A stretch of 64,000 nucleotides of DNA, from the NCBI RefSeq assembly GCF_002288925.2, contig NW_022097996.1, positions 10,837,693-10,901,692 of the forward strand, in the 5' to 3' direction. The stretch comes from Delphinapterus leucas. Lineage: Eukaryota; Chordata; Mammalia; Artiodactyla; Monodontidae. Position numbers and translations under genes: made by a program. The notes beneath the pieces were generated by a model that was given only the letters and a program-made list of their open reading frames with translations, did no database searches and was not told the origin of the DNA. Below are positions 1-12,280 of the stretch, one piece after another. The stretch's first letter is position 1. Each line of letters starts with the position of its first letter.

Positions 1-284
1 GCCCCTTTCCCACATCTCCACACCTCCATGCCCACCCCCACTTGGCCCTTGGAGTAAAGTAGGTGAGGCCAAAGGGGCAGAGAAACTTTCTCCTAAGCCT
101 GGGAGCTGAGAAGGGGCCAAGGACAGCCACCCCCAGCCCCCCCCCACCCCGCCCCATTCACAAATCCCAGCCAGTCAGAGAGGGAGATGCTCAGCTCTCT
201 CTAATCTCCTCCCCTTCCCAATGGCAAGTTTCAGTTCAAGGAGTGCATTCTTTCTGTGATCTCAGCAGAACCTCACCATGGCCT

Positions 285-420
285 TGAGAGAGGGAGCCAG
301 GAACCTACTGCCCATTTTACAGGTGAAGAGACTGAGGTTTAGAGAGGATTTTGCCTACCTGGTAGTAGTCACGAGGTACTCCTGGGGCTTTGAATCTGGA
401 TTCCAAGTCTGCCACATGAG
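285..420 (-). repeat. MIR-like fragment
   Basis: Reads cccattttacaggtgaagagactgaggtttagagagg, the antisense of the MIR core. Confidence 0.55.
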
Positions 421-494
421 CCTCAGTCTCCCAGACTGTGGCAGGGATCAGGAGGCTGCTTTGTAAACACCAGGGAGTTAGCCACCCGCAAAGC

Positions 495-700
495 ACCCTT
501 TAGGCGGTTTACCTATATATTAATTAATTTAATTGTCTTAGCAGCCCTATGAGATAAGCACCATTATAGTCCTAATTTTTCAGAAGATAGATATTGCGCT
601 TAGTGTCACGTAGCTAGTAAGTGGAGATCTTGGGATTTGAACCCAGGGAGGCCGAATCCAGTGGCTTTGTCCTTAGCCACGGTGCACCACCCTGCCTCTC
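495..700 (-). repeat. MIR SINE
   Basis: Antisense MIR: cagccctatgagataagcac, then agctagtaagtgg and gatttgaacccagg (the tRNA-like B-box side). Confidence 0.75.
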
Positions 701-1467
701 ACAGAAGCTACTCAAATATTTGTCAAAGAGAGAACAGACAAATGACCCTTGGTTTTCTCCATGCTTTCTTTAGTTGACTAGACCCAAGATGACTGGTGAG
801 AAAAAGGTCCTAACCTTGTATGTGGGAGGATCCTCTCCCACCACCTCGCCCCCTTGGGATTGGAGGATGTATGTATGTGTTGCTATGGTAATGCAGATGC
901 ATCAGTAGAGAAATGAAATATACTGGCGTCTGGCTGTAGATGGACCCTGGGTGAGCAGAGCTGGACCCAGCCCTGAAGAGGTTCAGAGGATGAACTCCTG
1001 CTCCCAAAGGACTGTGGGATCAAGGTCAAGATCACAGATGAAGAAGGGAGGAGACCGGATTTCCTAGAAATTTCACCAGCCTTTGGGTGAGAGTTTTCAG
1101 CTGTAACTTCAGGCAATTTCTATGAACAGCCAGAGGGGTGAACCCAGGGTCAACTGGGATAACTCCCCCTGAGAGACCAGATTATGGAACTGTTAGGATG
1201 CGGCTCAGCTGGGACTTGAGTGCAGAGGCATGGACAGCACCAGACAGGGTAGGCAGGGTGGGATGGGCTACAGAAGGTTGCTTAATATTGTTTTTAACTT
1301 GAGTTTGGTTGGGGAAGGTGTGGGGACAGTTGATTGCAGCACATACGCCATACTTATGTTGAAAGTCAAAGGAAATCGGTAAAGAACAGAGGTCATTTAG
1401 AGGAAAAAAAGTGGAATCACTAGTGGTGGAAACTTCACGTATTAATGAAGGTACAAAGTCCCAACTC
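701..1467. other. Intergenic stretch, nothing recognised
   Basis: Only short chance open frames and no splice-flanked conserved codons. I see no repeat I can name. Confidence 0.5.
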
Positions 1468-2030
1468 AGTCCTTTTTTTAAATTGAAGTATAGCTGATTT
1501 ATAATATTGTGTCAGTTTCAGGTGTACAGCAAAGTGATTCAGTTATATATGTATATATGTGTGTGTGTGTGTGTATTATATATATATATTTCAGATTATT
1601 TTCCACTATAGGTTATTACAAGATAGTGAATATAGTTCCCTGAGCTATACAGTAAATCCTTGTTGCTTACCTATTTTATGTATAGTAGTATCTGTTAATC
1701 CCATATCCCTAATTTATCCCGCCCCCTTTCCCTTTTGGTAACCATAAGTTTGTTTTCTATGTCTGTGAGTCTGTTTCTGTTTTGTATATAGATTCATTTG
1801 TACTATTTTTTAGATTCCACATATAAGTGATATCATATAATATTTGTCTTGCTCTGTCTGATTTACTTCACTAAGCATAATATTCTCTAGGTTTATCCAT
1901 GTTGCCGCACATGGCAGTCCTTCATTCTTTTTTATGGCTAAGTAACATGACATATATATGCCATCTTCTTAAGCCAGTTGTCTGTTGATGGGCACTTGGG
2001 TTGTTCCACTTCAGTTCTTGAGCACTGTTG
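1468..2030 (-). mobile_element. LINE-1 3' end, antisense
   Basis: Matches the 3' UTR type of cetartiodactyl L1 read backwards: ttgaagtatagctgattta, ttcaggtgtacagcaaagtg, agttccctgagctatacagt, and ttgtctgttgatgggcactt at the ORF2 end. A TA/TG microsatellite (about 1540-1590) is embedded. Confidence 0.85.
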
Positions 2031-2341
2031 TGATTTACTCAGAACAAAGTCTCCTAGGGAGCTCCCCAGACTTTCCTTTCTATTTTCTACTTCAGGCAAA
2101 AGAACCCCCCAAAACTCTCTTTCTCCTAAAACTCAATTCCTCGACCAGTGCCCTTGATCCCTTCCCTCCCCCCCCCACCCAAGCTCCTCTCCAGCATTAG
2201 GGCATTGTTTCCACTTTTCCTTCTTAGAATGTGGCTTCAGCCCTCAATGCTCACTGAAATTGCTCCCTTCCTCCTAGTCGCCAAATATAATAGCCTTTTC
2301 AAAATCTGTACCCTCGTTAACCATTTTGTAGCTTTAACACT

Positions 2342-2675
2342 GTATTAGTCAGGGATCTCCAGAGAAGTAGAACCAACAGCCAGCAGGCTGGAGACCCAGG
2401 AAAGAGTTAACGTAGCAGCTCAAGTCCAAAGGCAGTCTGCTGGCAGAATTCCCCCTTTCGTGGGAAAAGTCAGACTATTTCCCCTTGAGGTCTTCAACTG
2501 ATTAGAGAAGGCCCACCACACAATGGAGGGTGTTCTGCTTGACTCAAGTCTACTAATTAAAATGATCTCATCTAAAATACATTTTCACATCTAGAAGCAT
2601 CTAGAATAATGACTGACCAAATATCTGGGTACCATAGCCTAGCCAAGTTGACACATAAAATTAACCATCACAAAC
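2342..2675. repeat. Old interspersed repeat, copy A
   Basis: Begins tattagtcagggatctccag and ends agttgacacataaaattaac. The same start and a similar end recur at 35296-35880, so it is a dispersed repeat. I do not assign a family. Confidence 0.65.
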
Positions 2676-2859
2676 CATTGGCAGCTCCTTCTTGAATCTC
2701 TCTTTTCCCCTAGTTTATCTTATCCTACTTACTTCCGGTTCTCCTTCTGAATTTCTCTGACTTCTTTTTTTTTACTAATGGCCTTTCCCATTTGGTATAT
2801 TTTCTGAATGTAGACATTCCTTACTCTTATATTAGTTAGTTGGTGTGAGTAAAATTCAC

Positions 2860-3125
2860 TGCTGTGGCAACAACACACTATCTTAATTAGACAAAAGTTT
2901 ATTTCTCACATGACAATCCAGTGTGGGTTGGACAGTTCTCTTCCAGATGGTGACTCAGGGACCCAGGGACCTTCCATCTTGTATTACCACTGTCTTCAAC
3001 AAATGGCTTTAAGGTGGCTGCAAAACAAGAGAGAATGGAGGATCATGCATAGGAGAATTTTAAGGGCTGGGCTGGTATACAGCACTTCTACCCCTATTCC
3101 ATTGGCCAGAGCCCCTCATAGTGAG
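2860..3125. repeat. Old interspersed repeat, pair member 1
   Basis: Shares a diverged order of motifs (gtttatttctcac, tcacaatccagtg, gttctctt, ttccatc, catggcc-like end) with 4500-4775 in the same orientation. Family not assigned. Confidence 0.55.
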
Positions 3126-4499
3126 AGGGCTTGAAAATAGACTTTGCTGTGGGCCCTGGATAGAGGGAGAAGCACAGATCAGGGAGCACGGGCATTCTCC
3201 GCTCAGGCCACCTTCGTGGTCACCAAATACCTGTTTGCTCCTTTCTTTTTGCACATAAAACATGTTCATTCCTCCCCAGGAATGCAACTCAAAGTATGCC
3301 CACCACTGAGCTCTAAGTTCAGGCTCTCCCTGTAAGTCTGTCTTTTCCTTCAGGTCTGGGAGTGGCTCCAGTCCAAATGGAGGAGCCTGGATCAGATCAT
3401 CACAATAAAAACACACATTCAGAAAAGGGAAGAATGAAAGACACACAGTAGCTATGGGTCTGTGGAAATTTCGAGATCCCACAGGTGCTCCCCTGGGGTG
3501 GGGGAAGTTCTTTGCTTAGGCCCTCATTCAACTCTGGAGGAAATCTCTTGTCCATTATGTTCTGGGCTATGCCCTCTAGAAGGTTCTTCCTGCTTACCAC
3601 CCTCCTGGGACACATCTGAAGTAGATGCTGCGGGTGGGAGGTGGTGAGCCTTCCCTGAGAGCTGCTTAATTCTCACAGTCCCTTACCTCCTGGAGCAAGG
3701 TTGTTTTTCATCTCCAACTGTCAAGATGACAGGTAAAGGTCTAGGCATGTGGGGTTTTGTTTGTTTCCCAAGAAAGTCCCTCAAAATTTTAGCAAAGTCT
3801 CATCTATTTGCTTCAAGTCAGTGTCGTGGGCCAGTGACCACACCCAGAGTTTTTTCCTAGAAATAGTTCTCAAACTGGCTTTATTTCTTTGTTTCCCCTC
3901 CCCTGTGCCTCTCTCTGTTTCTCAAAGGGCAGTTAACTACCTTGATGCTCCAAGACCTGACTGGGAAAGTCATCCTTAATCTGACCTTTTCACCAAGTCT
4001 AGGTCTTAATGGGTCTTTGCTGCTAGAAAGCTTTCCAATCTTATTTTCTGCCATTTGGGATCTAGAAGCAGTCGATGTTTTCCTCTTTCAGGCTCAAATT
4101 TTCTTCTCTCCCCATTCCCTCTTATTTCTCTTTGCAAACCATCCGCTTCTCCAGAGCTCATCTCTGCCTTGTATTGCTTTACCAAGTACAGCCAATAGCA
4201 GAGAACATACACTATCACTTTGTTTCTTTTCTAACCAGTGCCCCCTGGACATGCCTACTTAGTAAGCATTGTGGTCTGCTATCCCAGATAACATAGGCAC
4301 AGTTTACCCAATGTTTTGCCACTGCATGATAAAGATTTTCATCTTTTCAGCTTCTGGTACCAGGCTCCTCACATCGGGCTACCCAATGCTAAGTTAATGC
4401 TACATATTTATGTTTTTATTACAATGGCATCCCGTTTTAAGATAGCGATTTCCATAGCAGTGAAAGCAAGGAGCACAGGCTCTAAAAAATAACTGCAAG
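3126..4499. other. Intergenic stretch, nothing recognised
   Basis: Pyrimidine-rich sequence with short open frames on both strands (longest 140 codons at 3060-3482, minus) but no conserved protein, RNA gene or named repeat. Confidence 0.45.
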
Positions 4500-4775
4500 A
4501 TTTTAATGACAGTATAGTAATGGTTTATTTCTCATTCGTATCACAATCCATTGCAGGTCAGGTAGTTCTCTTACAAATGTTGATTTAGGGATGCAGGCTT
4601 CTTCCATCCTGTGATGCTGCCATCTTTCAGTAAGCGGCCTCCGAGGTTGCTGTAGAAGGGGAAGAGAGACCGGAGGGTTGTGGGTTGAGATGATCATGGG
4701 ACAGGACTTGACGAGGCATACAGTCACTACGAGCCACATCGCATTGGCTAGAACTCAGTCACATGGCCCCAGCCA
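4500..4775. repeat. Old interspersed repeat, pair member 2
   Basis: Diverged second copy of the element at 2860-3125: ggtttatttctcattcgtat, cacaatccattgcaggtcag, ttcttccatcctgtgatgct. Confidence 0.55.
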
Positions 4776-5390
4776 AAGGCAAGGGACTGCAAGGAAAGGA
4801 GGAAACATGGATACTGGTGAGTCCTACCATACATTTACAATCCTCTCCCCAACCCAGACCTTTCAAAGTTTTTTGCCCTTTCTTCTTCAATAGCATGGAT
4901 TCCAACTCCATGCAGTGTTACTGCCTTGTTAATGCGAGTGTTTCACCCAAATCATGAATCCTTTGGAAGCCAAAGAGTGAAATACTTTTTGGAAGGCTGC
5001 TGTACTCACCACGACACCACCAATGCTGTACAGGAGCACAGCACGTTTGAAAGGACGAGAGGGCCAGTCCAGGGTAATTCATAGCAGCACTCCAGCAACG
5101 CTGGTCATAAAGGAACATCTAAATCCCATTTTCCTATTGGCTTCAAGTTAAAATAAGAAATAGAATTCCCTGGTGGGGGGGGGAATCTATCAACATTCTC
5201 AGCTGAAGACTTATCCAGAGAAAAATTAAGTTGGCCTCCTTTTGCCCCATTCTCTGAACTATGTGATCTTTTCATGATTTTTAAGTTTCCTATATTTTAT
5301 TGCTTCCTCCCAGAAATTTCCCTAAGATTCATCCTGTGTTTGGGATTCTTGCTTCACTTTACACTTACCAATTCTGGCATTTTTAAAAAA

Positions 5391-5690
5391 TTATTTTTAA
5401 ATTTTTTGGCTGCGTTGGGTCTTCGTTGCTACGCGTGGGCTTTCTCTAGCTGCGGCGAGCAGGGGCCACTCTTTGTTGCAGTGCGCAGGCTTCTCATTTC
5501 AGTGGCTTCTCTTGTTGCGGAGCACGGGCTGTAGGTGTGAAGGCTTCAGTACTTGCAGCATGCAGGCTCAGTAGTTGTGGCTCGTGGGCCCGAGAGCGCA
5601 GTCTCAGTAGTTGCGGTGCACGGGCTTTGTTGCTCTACAACATGTGGGATCTTCCCGGACCAGGGGTCGAACCCGTGTCCCCCGCAAACT
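5391..5690 (-). mobile_element. CHR-type SINE, minus strand, left arm of palindrome
   Basis: Starts ttttttggctgcgttgggtc (reverse of the 3' end) and reaches cccggaccaggggtcgaacc, the tRNA-like B-box. It ends abruptly at about 5690 where the sequence reverses into the next copy. The final head (gccaccagggaagcc) is missing. Confidence 0.85.
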
Positions 5691-5890
5691 ACTGAGCCTG
5701 CACCCTAGAGCCCGCATGCCACAACTACTGAAGCCCGCATGCCTAGAGCCCGGGCTCCGCAATAAGAGAAGCCACCACGATGAGAAGCCTGTGCACCACA
5801 ACGAAGAGTAGCCCCTGCTCGCCACAACTAGAGAAAGCCCGCGCACAGCAACGAAGACCCAACGCAGCCAAAAATAAATAAAATTTAAAA
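5690..5890 (+). mobile_element. CHR-type SINE body, plus strand, right arm of palindrome
   Basis: Contains the body and A-rich 3' end (acgaagacccaacgcagcca, then aaataaataaa) without the tRNA-like head. It is the inverse of 5400-5580 with moderate divergence. Confidence 0.8.
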
Positions 5891-5994
5891 AAATAATAAA
5901 ATGACATTTAAAAAAAGCAAAACTAGGGTGAGACTGCTAACAAAATAAATGGAATCTTAGATGGCACTAATTGAAAAATTAATTCAGGTAATTT

Positions 5995-6080
5995 AACAAG
6001 TATTTATTAAATACATACTGCATGCTGAGCTATGTCTCAGAGAATGGGAGCACAAAGCTGAATGAAAGAGGGGAAGCGTT
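5995..6080 (-). repeat. L2-like 3' fragment, antisense
   Basis: aagtatttattaaatacatactgcatgctgag followed by gagcacaaagctgaatgaaa resembles the reverse of the L2 3' end. Confidence 0.45.
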
Positions 6081-7084
6081 TGAACTATCATCTGATCAAT
6101 TTCAGTACAATATACTTAGGGTTTTTCAAACTTTTCCACTGCCATAATGATAGAGGTAGCAAAAATGTCTTTGAAATCTTTCTTTTTATTTAAAAAATGA
6201 TATAAAAGTTGCCTGCCACAGCGTGATGAAACAATGTTTGTTTTAATATAAAAGTAATGGTTTTCCTGGATTGGGAGTGGGTTGGTGGCAGGCTGGAGGA
6301 ATGGTGAGGAACGTGGCAGAGGACTCTGCCATAGTACTTTTGTACTATTTGATATTTTTAAATTATATGCATACAAGACTTTGATAAAAAAAATTCATTT
6401 AGAAATAAAAATAATAGTTTAAATGAATTCTAGAATATGTTATGCTTCTAAATAGGAAGAAAGAATATAAAAATGTGAATTCTTCCACAACTATTAGGTA
6501 CTTTTAGTGAACTTATAATTACAATATCATTTTTTTTCAACTGGGCAGAATTAAATGAACATTTATAGAAAAGAATTAATGTCCAAGAACAACCAAGAAA
6601 ATCTGTAAAGGAAGAGTGAGGGAGATTACCTTCTCAACATTAAATACTGTTTTAAAGTCATGTGATAAAAACAATATATTACACATGAACAAAGAAATAA
6701 ATCAGAGGAATAAACTAGAAAGTCATTAAAAAATCTGAATATAAAAATTAACACAGTAGAAAGCTAGAAGAAAATTAGAATAACTGTCTATATTTTATTT
6801 GCACCTTATTTCCTTTATTGTTCTTTTTCTCAGTGTTACCCAATATCGCTCTCTTTTTACAGCCAGACGAAAGCTGACAGCCCCTGGGATCTTTTCCCAA
6901 ATAAATACTGATTAGTTAATGGGCTATAAACTACAATTAATCTCACTTTTGTCCTGAGTGTATTCATAACTTAATATTTCTTTGACAACCCAGGAGTTGT
7001 ATTAGGAATTTGCAGGGCCTTACACTTGCTCTCACATCTGTCTTTTGTGGTGTATTAGATGCACTTGTCTAGGTTAAAATTTTT

Positions 7085-7290
7085 AGGGACTTCCCTGGTG
7101 GTCCAGTGGTTAAGACTTCATCTTCCATTGCAGGAGGTGCAGGTTTGATCCTTGGTCAGGGAGCTAAGATCCCACATGCCTTGCAGTAAAAGAAGAAAAC
7201 CCAAAACATAAAACAGAAGCAATATTGTAACAAATTCAATGAAGAGTTAAAAAATGCTCTACATCAAAAAAAATCTTAAAAAAAAATTTT
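7085..7290 (+). mobile_element. Older tRNA-Glu-type SINE
   Basis: The head is gggacttccctggtggtcca and the B-box region is caggtttgatccttggtcag, followed by an A-rich tail with aaaaatgctctacatcaaaa. More diverged than the other copies. Confidence 0.85.
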
Positions 7291-7397
7291 AAAGTGTCTC
7301 TTGAAAGAATGCTAATGAAAGCATCACTTCCTAATATTATTCTATAGCGTTTAATATTTCCATTGCTGTTATATTTTTGCTTTTCTGAGGATAAGGC

Positions 7398-7640
7398 CCT
7401 ATCTATCTATCATCTATCTATCTATCTATTTCTGTTTATCATCTATCTATCGTCTACTATTTATTCTATCATCTATTTTATCTATCATCTATCTATACCT
7501 ATTTATCTCTAACGCTATCATCTATCTATCTTCTGTTTATGTATCATCTATTGTATCTATCATCTCTATTATCTATCTATCTCTAACTCTACATCTAACT
7601 GTCTCTCTAGCTATGTGACATCTATCTATCTATATCAACT
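7398..7640. repeat. TCTA/TCATC tetranucleotide array, interrupted
   Basis: About 240 bases of tatctatctatcatctatct-type units with several interruptions. Likely length-variable. Confidence 0.9.
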
Positions 7641-7699
7641 ATACCCAATCTACACTATGCAGTATTTGGGCATGTATTACGTAGTAGACATCTACCTAA

Positions 7700-7775
7700 T
7701 AATTTTTTCATTTTAATTTTTTTGTATTGAAGTATAGTTGATTTACAATACCTTATTAGCTTCAGGTGTATAGCA
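7700..7775 (-). mobile_element. L1 3' tip, antisense
   Basis: ttgtattgaagtatagttga and ttcaggtgtatagcattag are the L1 3' terminal motif in reverse, here as a short truncated insert. Confidence 0.7.
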
Positions 7776-8700
7776 TTAGTATTTTTAACGGTCTATATTT
7801 TAGTGAGAGGAAGACATTCTTAAGCAAGATAGGAGACCTAGAAACTATAAAGGAAAAGATAAATTTCACTATGTAAAAAATTTTAAGAGCTTCCATAATC
7901 AAAGGTAAAAGACACACGACAGCTTTGGTAAAAACATTTGCAACACACATAGGATTACTTCATTTATTTAAAGAGCTCCTATACACTGGTAGAAAAAAAA
8001 GAATGCATTGTAGATCAACTATACTTGGATTTAAATAAACGATGGATAACCCAATAGAATGAGCAAACAATATGAATAAGCAAGTCACAGAAACAGAAAC
8101 TTTATTTTAAAATGAATAGTTGAAAACTATAAACAGGCAAAGAGATTAAGGGAGCAAAATGTCATTTTCTCCCACTGGAGTGGCAAAAATTCAAAAGGAC
8201 AATATCCAGCCTTATGGTCACATAGGAAATGGGTTTTCTCAGAGACAGTGGGAGTAGCTGCTACTTTTTGGGAAAATCATCAGCCAATATTTATTAACAT
8301 TAAGACAAAACATTCTCTTTTACCCTACAGTCCCAATTTGAGAATCTCTTATACCAATAAAGGCACCAGCATATTAGGATATATGCAGAAGTCCTTTTAT
8401 TGTGGCACAGCTTATAGTGACAGAAAAAGTTGGCATGGGAGAATGGCTGAATAAAATATGTACAGTAGTTACTGAAAAGACCTATCTAAGCATTGACTTG
8501 GAGGGCTAGCCATAATATTTTATTAAGTGGAAAATAGCATGTTGCAAAGCAGCATATATAATCTGATTTTATATTTATTTTAAAGAGAAAAGAAAAATCC
8601 CTTATACATTTATATATGTAGTATATATTATGCATATATATTATACATACACACACATCCTAAATACAAATGTAAATAGACATCGATTGCTTTAGAAGCA
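7776..8700 (+). mobile_element. Old L1 ORF2/3' fragment, sense
   Basis: A-rich sense strand with L1 3'-half features such as aaaatgtcattttctcccac, ggagtggcaaaaattcaaaa and tattgtggcacagcttatag. All frames are broken. It ends in an AT-rich and TA/CA simple stretch. Confidence 0.6.
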
Positions 8701-8727
8701 CGAGATTTAGAGGGGAACTGCAAAAAG

Positions 8728-8762
8728 ACAGGGAGAAAGAAAGAAAGAGAGAGAGAGAATGA
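8728..8762. repeat. GA-rich simple repeat
   Basis: gggagaaagaaagaaagagagagagaga. Confidence 0.85.
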
Positions 8763-9360
8763 AGACTGATTACTCACTAAATATTAACTTTTCTCTCTAA
8801 ATCTTTGAGTAAAACTAGAGCCACTTCCTTCTGCGTCTTTGTGTACAGCCGGCATACCATAGCCTGCCCCGGGGGGCCAGTTTTGAGGATCACAGTTTGT
8901 TAAAACATAATGTAAAAGTAAGCAGAGGGGTTCCGGGAACTTCGTATCAAATCACATGCAGTGATAGTCTTTGATCGCTGCCCCCTCAGCTGGCCAACCA
9001 AAGCTGGTGTCTTCCGTTTGTTCCTAAAGCCACGCTAGAGAGACGATGACAGGGTGGGACACCCTAGGGGCAGGGACCGGCAGAGCGAGGGTCTGATCAC
9101 CTCACTCTATGAAAAGGAAGTACATTTGAGATAGAATATTTGTTTTCAAATACTTGGACGGCCGTCTCGCAGGGGACAGAGAAGAGATGCAAGGAAGCAG
9201 ATTTCAACTCGGTGTAAAAACCTGCTAACTAAGATTCCTTTGACCTCCAGTTTTCTCTTCTATAAAGTGAGACTAATACCACACACTCTAGCAATGACAT
9301 AGAGATGCAGTAGGGATCAGATGGGGCAAAGTGTAAGCTAGGAATTCATAAACTGGAAAG

Positions 9361-9541
9361 CAGTGGTCCTTAACGTTGGCTGTGCATTAAAATGACTTGG
9401 AGGGTTTAGGAAATCCTGATGCAATCTCCGGCTGCACCCAGATCACTTCAATCATGACTTCTGGAGGTGGGATTCAGGCATGGTTAATTGTTAAAGTTCC
9501 CAGGTAATTATATTGTACAGTTCCAATGAGAATCACTGATC
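9361..9541. mobile_element. MER5-like hAT-Charlie element
   Basis: Starts cagtggtccttaacgttggc and ends agaatcactgat, an imperfect inverted terminal pair, with tctggaggtgggattcaggc inside. This is the pattern of small nonautonomous MER5-type elements. Confidence 0.7.
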
Positions 9542-9684
9542 TAAAATAATTATCCGTTGGATCCCAGGTGGTTGTGGAAAAAGTAGATTTGACCTGAGGC
9601 AGATCTGGGGGCCAATTTTAAAAAAAACGCCCATTAGTCTAAGAATTGGAGCTAAAGGTTAGTGTTGACCAGCCCTGGAGTGAG

Positions 9685-10012
9685 ATGCAGCTGGCCCTCT
9701 GTATCTGCAGATTCCAAATCCGTGAATTCAACCAATCACGGATTGAACATATAAAAAAAAAAAAATTCCAGAAAGTTTCAAAGAGCAAAGCTTGAATTTA
9801 CTGAGATTCTGATAACAATTTACATAGCATTTACATTGTATTTACCAGTATTTACATATCATTACAGTGTATTGTATATTATAAGCAATCTAGAGATGAT
9901 TGCTTATAATATGTATAAGCAAGAAGTATATGGATGTGAGTAGATTATATGCAATCACTATGCCATTTTTGTAAGAGACTTGAGCATCCTTGGATTTTGG
10001 TCAATAGCATGA
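9685..10012. mobile_element. Tigger-like (MER2/MER44 type) DNA transposon remnant
   Basis: The end tggccctctgtatctgcagattccaaatccgtgaattcaacc, interior acatagcatttacattgtat and gacttgagcatccttggatttt match the layout of pogo/Tigger nonautonomous elements. Confidence 0.65.
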
Positions 10013-11274
10013 TGAACAGTGAAGATAGTTTAAGAAATATTTGTCTACTTATAGGTCCATGATAAGCAACTCAGGAGAGACTAACCCCAGATTTTTCCCA
10101 AAGAGATCTTATTTGGGAAGATAAGGGAAACATATCGGATGGAGTGAATGTTTCTGGACTTTAGGTAGGCCCTGAAAAAGCAGTCAGGATGCCTCCACAT
10201 CAGCTGTGGGCTAATTTTATCTCATCTGATTTTATTATCCATGACTTCTTATCGGCCCATGATTGACTGAATACACCCAAATAATAATTAGAGCCTGGAG
10301 AGTGATTCTTTTTTTTTTAAAAAAAGATTGTTTTATGCCACTAAATTTTGGGGTGGTTTGTTATATAACAATAAACAACTGTATTAGCTGCCCAAGCTTC
10401 AAACATGGGAGGCATAACAGGGTACTTACTGTTCTTGTCCATTTCCAACTTGTTCCACTTCTATCAGCAGTGGTTAAGCTGCCGCCCTGTTGGTGGTGCA
10501 GAGCTGGACCGCGGTGGCAAAGGTGGGGTGCATAGCAAAGACATCGCATAGCAGGGGAGAGAGAGTGGGCAAAGCATTAAGAGATGAACAGATAAATGTA
10601 AAGCTCTTTGCTTTCCCCCAGCCCCCTCTCCGATGGTCCCCCACTCCAAGAAAAACATCAAGCCCAAAACCCCAAACCCGACCGCCTAAGTCCATGATGG
10701 GAGAAAAATGATTAAACAGCAGCCTCTGCCAAAATGATGACGAATTCTATATGAATCGGCCAAGTGGCTCAGCAGCTAAATAAAAGCTTATCTCGAGTGT
10801 CTGGGCAAGGGAGCAGGTGGTCCTACTCTGCTCTGTGGTCAGTCCTCACTGGTATTGGCAGGCCCAGGGTTCGAGAGAGGCAAGGTCCGGAAGGCCAAAG
10901 GGCTGGGGAAGAATCTTGCGCTCAGTGACAACGCAGGCAGCGACAAGCCCGGGGCACCACTGGGAGAAGTGACTAGCTGCCTTCAAATATCTGAAGGGCC
11001 AGCAGCCGGGAGATGGATTGGGTTTTCTCTGTGTGGTTCCAGGGGACAGAGCTGGGCTTGGGGTTGTCCCTTGCAGGAGCCAGACTTTGACTCAACAAAG
11101 TCTACACACAGCTAACTCTGTAGACGGTTTTACTAGACAATTGCTCCCATGGAGGTAGTGAGCTCCCTGTTGCCAGGGGCATTCAAACAGAGGCAGGATG
11201 ACCACCTGATGGGAATGTGGCAGCGGTGGCACCAAGTAGTTAAGAATGGGCAGTTAAGAATCAAGTAGTGGAAT
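10013..11274. other. Intergenic stretch, nothing recognised
   Basis: No conserved codons or named repeat. Open frames on both strands at 10463-10711 overlap each other and look like chance. Confidence 0.45.
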
Positions 11275-11612
11275 CTAAAAAAGGGTACAAATGAACTTAT
11301 CTACAGAACAGAAATAGAGTTGCAGATGGACAAAACAAATTTATGGTTACTAGGGGGAAAGTGGGGAAGGGGTAAATTGGGAGATTGGGACTGACATATA
11401 CAAACGACTATATATAAAATAGATAACTAATAAGGACCTACTGTAGAGCACAGGGAACCCTATTCAGTACTCTGTAATGGCCTATATGGGAAAAGAATCT
11501 AAAAAAGAGTGGATATATGTATATGTATAACTAACTGGCTCACTTTGCTGTACACCGGAGACTAACACAACACTGTAAATCAACTATATGCCAAAAAACC
11601 CCACAAAACAAC
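11275..11612 (+). mobile_element. LINE-1 3' end, sense
   Basis: Contains ttatggttactagggggaaa, aataaggacctactgtagag, cagggaaccctattcagtac and acaacactgtaaatcaacta, the sense version of the element seen antisense at 1468-2030. Confidence 0.85.
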
Positions 11613-12070
11613 CAGAATCAAGTATTGGGTGAGGGCTGTACCAGCTGGCATCTGTGATCTACTTAGACTACTTCAAATCCAGTGATGCATTTATGGTGAA
11701 CTCTTTTCCTTAAAGTTTAATCTTCTGAGCCTTGTGTGCTTAGCAGGGAGCTAGAGTCATCAAGTGATCTTTCCCAGAGGACCGCAGTCATGGCTGTGAA
11801 TCATGTTATTTTCTCCCAAACCCTTCTTCCTCTCCTCCCTTCCCCTACTTCAGCTGACTAAGGCAGATCTCCTTGCCTTGTCCTCCAAAGTCCGATTTTT
11901 AAAAATATAATTATTACAGATTTGTGCCTCCTGTGCCAGATGCTGGGGGAGCTGCAGGATAGAAAAGTTACAAGGAGCGTGCTCAGAGAGACTTCTGGCC
12001 TTGGGCACTGATAAGATGCTAAGGAAGAGGCAGTTGCCATAGAAAATGTAGCTGTTACTGATAATTCAAC

Positions 12071-12280
12071 TTTTTTTTTTTTTTTTTGCGGTACGCGGGC
12101 CTCTCACTGTTGTGGCCTCTCCCGTTGCGGAGCACAGGCTCCGGACGCGCAGGCTCAGCGGCCATGGCTCACGGGCCCAGCCGCTCCGCGGCATGTGGGA
12201 TTTTCCCGGACCGGGGCACAGAACCCGCGTCCCCTGCATCGGCAGGCGGACTCTCAACCACTGCGCCACCAGGGAAGCCT
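12071..12280 (-). mobile_element. CHR-1-type SINE, minus strand
   Basis: Poly(T) first, then gcggtacgcgggcctctcac to gccaccagggaagcc. Flanked by near-perfect target duplications tgataattcaacttttt and tgataattcgacttttt. Confidence 0.95.
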
